NCBI GenBank assembly: GCA_043554545.1 | Contig: CP121337.1 | Location: forward strand, 372,001 to 436,000 | Length of the DNA stretch: 64,000 bases | Origin: UBA7330 sp043554545 | Lineage (GTDB): Bacteria; Bacteroidota; Bacteroidia; Cytophagales; Cyclobacteriaceae | Direction: 5' to 3' | Shown here: one piece after another, positions 63,593 through 64,000 of the stretch | Numbering within the stretch: position 1 is the first letter of the stretch | How the letters are laid out: every line of letters starts with the position of its first letter | The notes under the pieces: generated by a model | Seen by the model: only the letters and a program-made list of their open reading frames with translations | Databases searched by the model: none | What the model was told of the DNA's origin: nothing | Made by a program: the position numbers and the translations under genes

Positions 63593-64000
63593 TTAGTTCC
63601 TTGGATGAAAGTCTTTGATGACCTGCTTCAGGTAATCTCGATCCAGGTGGGTGTATATCTCGGTTGTCGTAATTGACTCATGACCCAGCATTTCCTGGAC
63701 AGCACGTAAATCTGCTCCACCTTCAATCAGGTGAGTAGCGAAGGAATGACGGAAAGTGTGAGGGCTGATGGTCTTTTTTAAGCCCACTTTCAATGCTAGC
63801 TCTTTAATGATCATAAAGATCATGACCCGGGACAAGCTGCTGCCTCTCTTATTCAGAAACAGGAAATCTTCTTGTCCTTGCTTGATGGACAAATGCACCC
63901 GAACCTGATCCCGGTAAATCTTGATTTGTTTCAGTGCTTCCCTGCCAATGGGGACCAGCCTTTCTTTATTCCCTTTCCCAACTACCCTCAGAAATCCAAT
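63593..64000 (-). CDS. xerD: Tyrosine recombinase (XerD-like), C-terminal part, cut by window
   Basis: The frame stays open to the window edge, so the GTG at 63898 is internal and at least 136 residues are visible. The catalytic domain shows LRVVGKGNKERLVPIG (lysine of the beta-hairpin), SPHTFRHSFATHLIEGGADL (HxxR), LGHESITTTEIYTHLD (LGH and the nucleophilic tyrosine) and a short C-tail. The first catalytic arginine (normally ahead of GKGxKxR) lies outside. This fits the housekeeping chromosome-dimer resolvase XerD better than a phage integrase, but the missing N-terminus limits certainty. Confidence 0.85.
   Translation of the reverse strand: MGFLRVVGKGNKERLVPIGREALKQIKIYRDQVRVHLSIKQGQEDFLFLNKRGSSLSRVMIFMIIKELALKVGLKKTISPHTFRHSFATHLIEGGADLRAVQEMLGHESITTTEIYTHLDRDYLKQVIKDFHPRN

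Noticed and set aside
63593..64000. Phage or integrative-element integrase
   Set aside because: Motifs fit chromosomal XerD, and no phage or conjugation genes are nearby; N-terminus outside the window.

Overview
This window comes from the chromosome of a Bacteroidota bacterium, most likely a marine member of the Cytophagales. The evidence is many SPII lipoprotein signals (AAC, SSC, FAC), many twin-arginine exported oxidoreductases, a dense set of sulfatases and glycoside hydrolases, and a one-piece tmRNA whose tag reads GESNYAMAA. The first gene (GH106-like, left edge) and the last gene (XerD-like, right edge) are cut by the window.

Region 1 (1-26519, all +) is a long, tightly spaced locus for a sulfated, rhamnose-rich polysaccharide; ulvan is the best guess. 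It holds two GH106-like alpha-L-rhamnosidase homologues, a chimeric short ORF, a BNR-propeller lyase whose His/His/Tyr/Arg spacing fits PL24/PL25 ulvan lyases, and a GH78 rhamnosidase. It then has an esterase-sulfatase fusion, L-rhamnose mutarotase, an AraA/FucI-like isomerase and a RhaT symporter. After these come a DUF1549/DUF1553 cytochrome-like protein with its DUF1501 partner, two more sulfatases, an exported enolase-superfamily protein, a beta-CASP metallo-hydrolase, a GH29 fucosidase and a YhcH-type protein. The inferred flow is extracellular or periplasmic lyase, desulfation and deacylation, exo-rhamnosidases, then import and isomerisation of rhamnose. No SusC/SusD pair, sulfatase-maturating enzyme, RhaB or RhaD lies in the window.

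Region 2 (26.5-32.5 kb) is ordinary chromosome: an atypical SDR with a zinc ribbon, a YitT protein, a small methyltransferase and glycogen phosphorylase.

Region 3 (33-46.9 kb) is a second catabolic island. It has a tandem pair of FAD-dependent lipoprotein oxidoreductases, a Tat-exported Gfo/Idh/MocA protein, two sulfatases and a sialidase-fold lipoprotein. A repeat-bearing intergenic region separates these from a divergent Gfo/Idh/MocA plus DUF6807 operon, followed by an FG-GAP propeller protein.

Region 4 (47-58.5 kb) has a CPA2 antiporter, two GIY-YIG proteins, tmRNA with repeat-rich 3' flank, two Gfo/Idh/MocA genes, glpK-glpD, a 52-codon membrane or secreted ORF, a DUF6249-like protein and an ECF sigma factor with its membrane partner. 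Region 5 (58.5-64 kb) has a sixth sulfatase, a Gfo/Idh/MocA gene paired with an alginate-lyase-fold gene, a fasciclin protein and the end of a xerD-like gene.

The most unusual item is the short ORF at 5185-5673. It joins the first 23 codons of a rhamnose mutarotase in frame to the C-terminal beta-sandwich of a GH106-like enzyme, and its divergence from the intact gene is mostly synonymous. Also notable are two 95-nt palindromic repeats at 42.3-42.6 kb.
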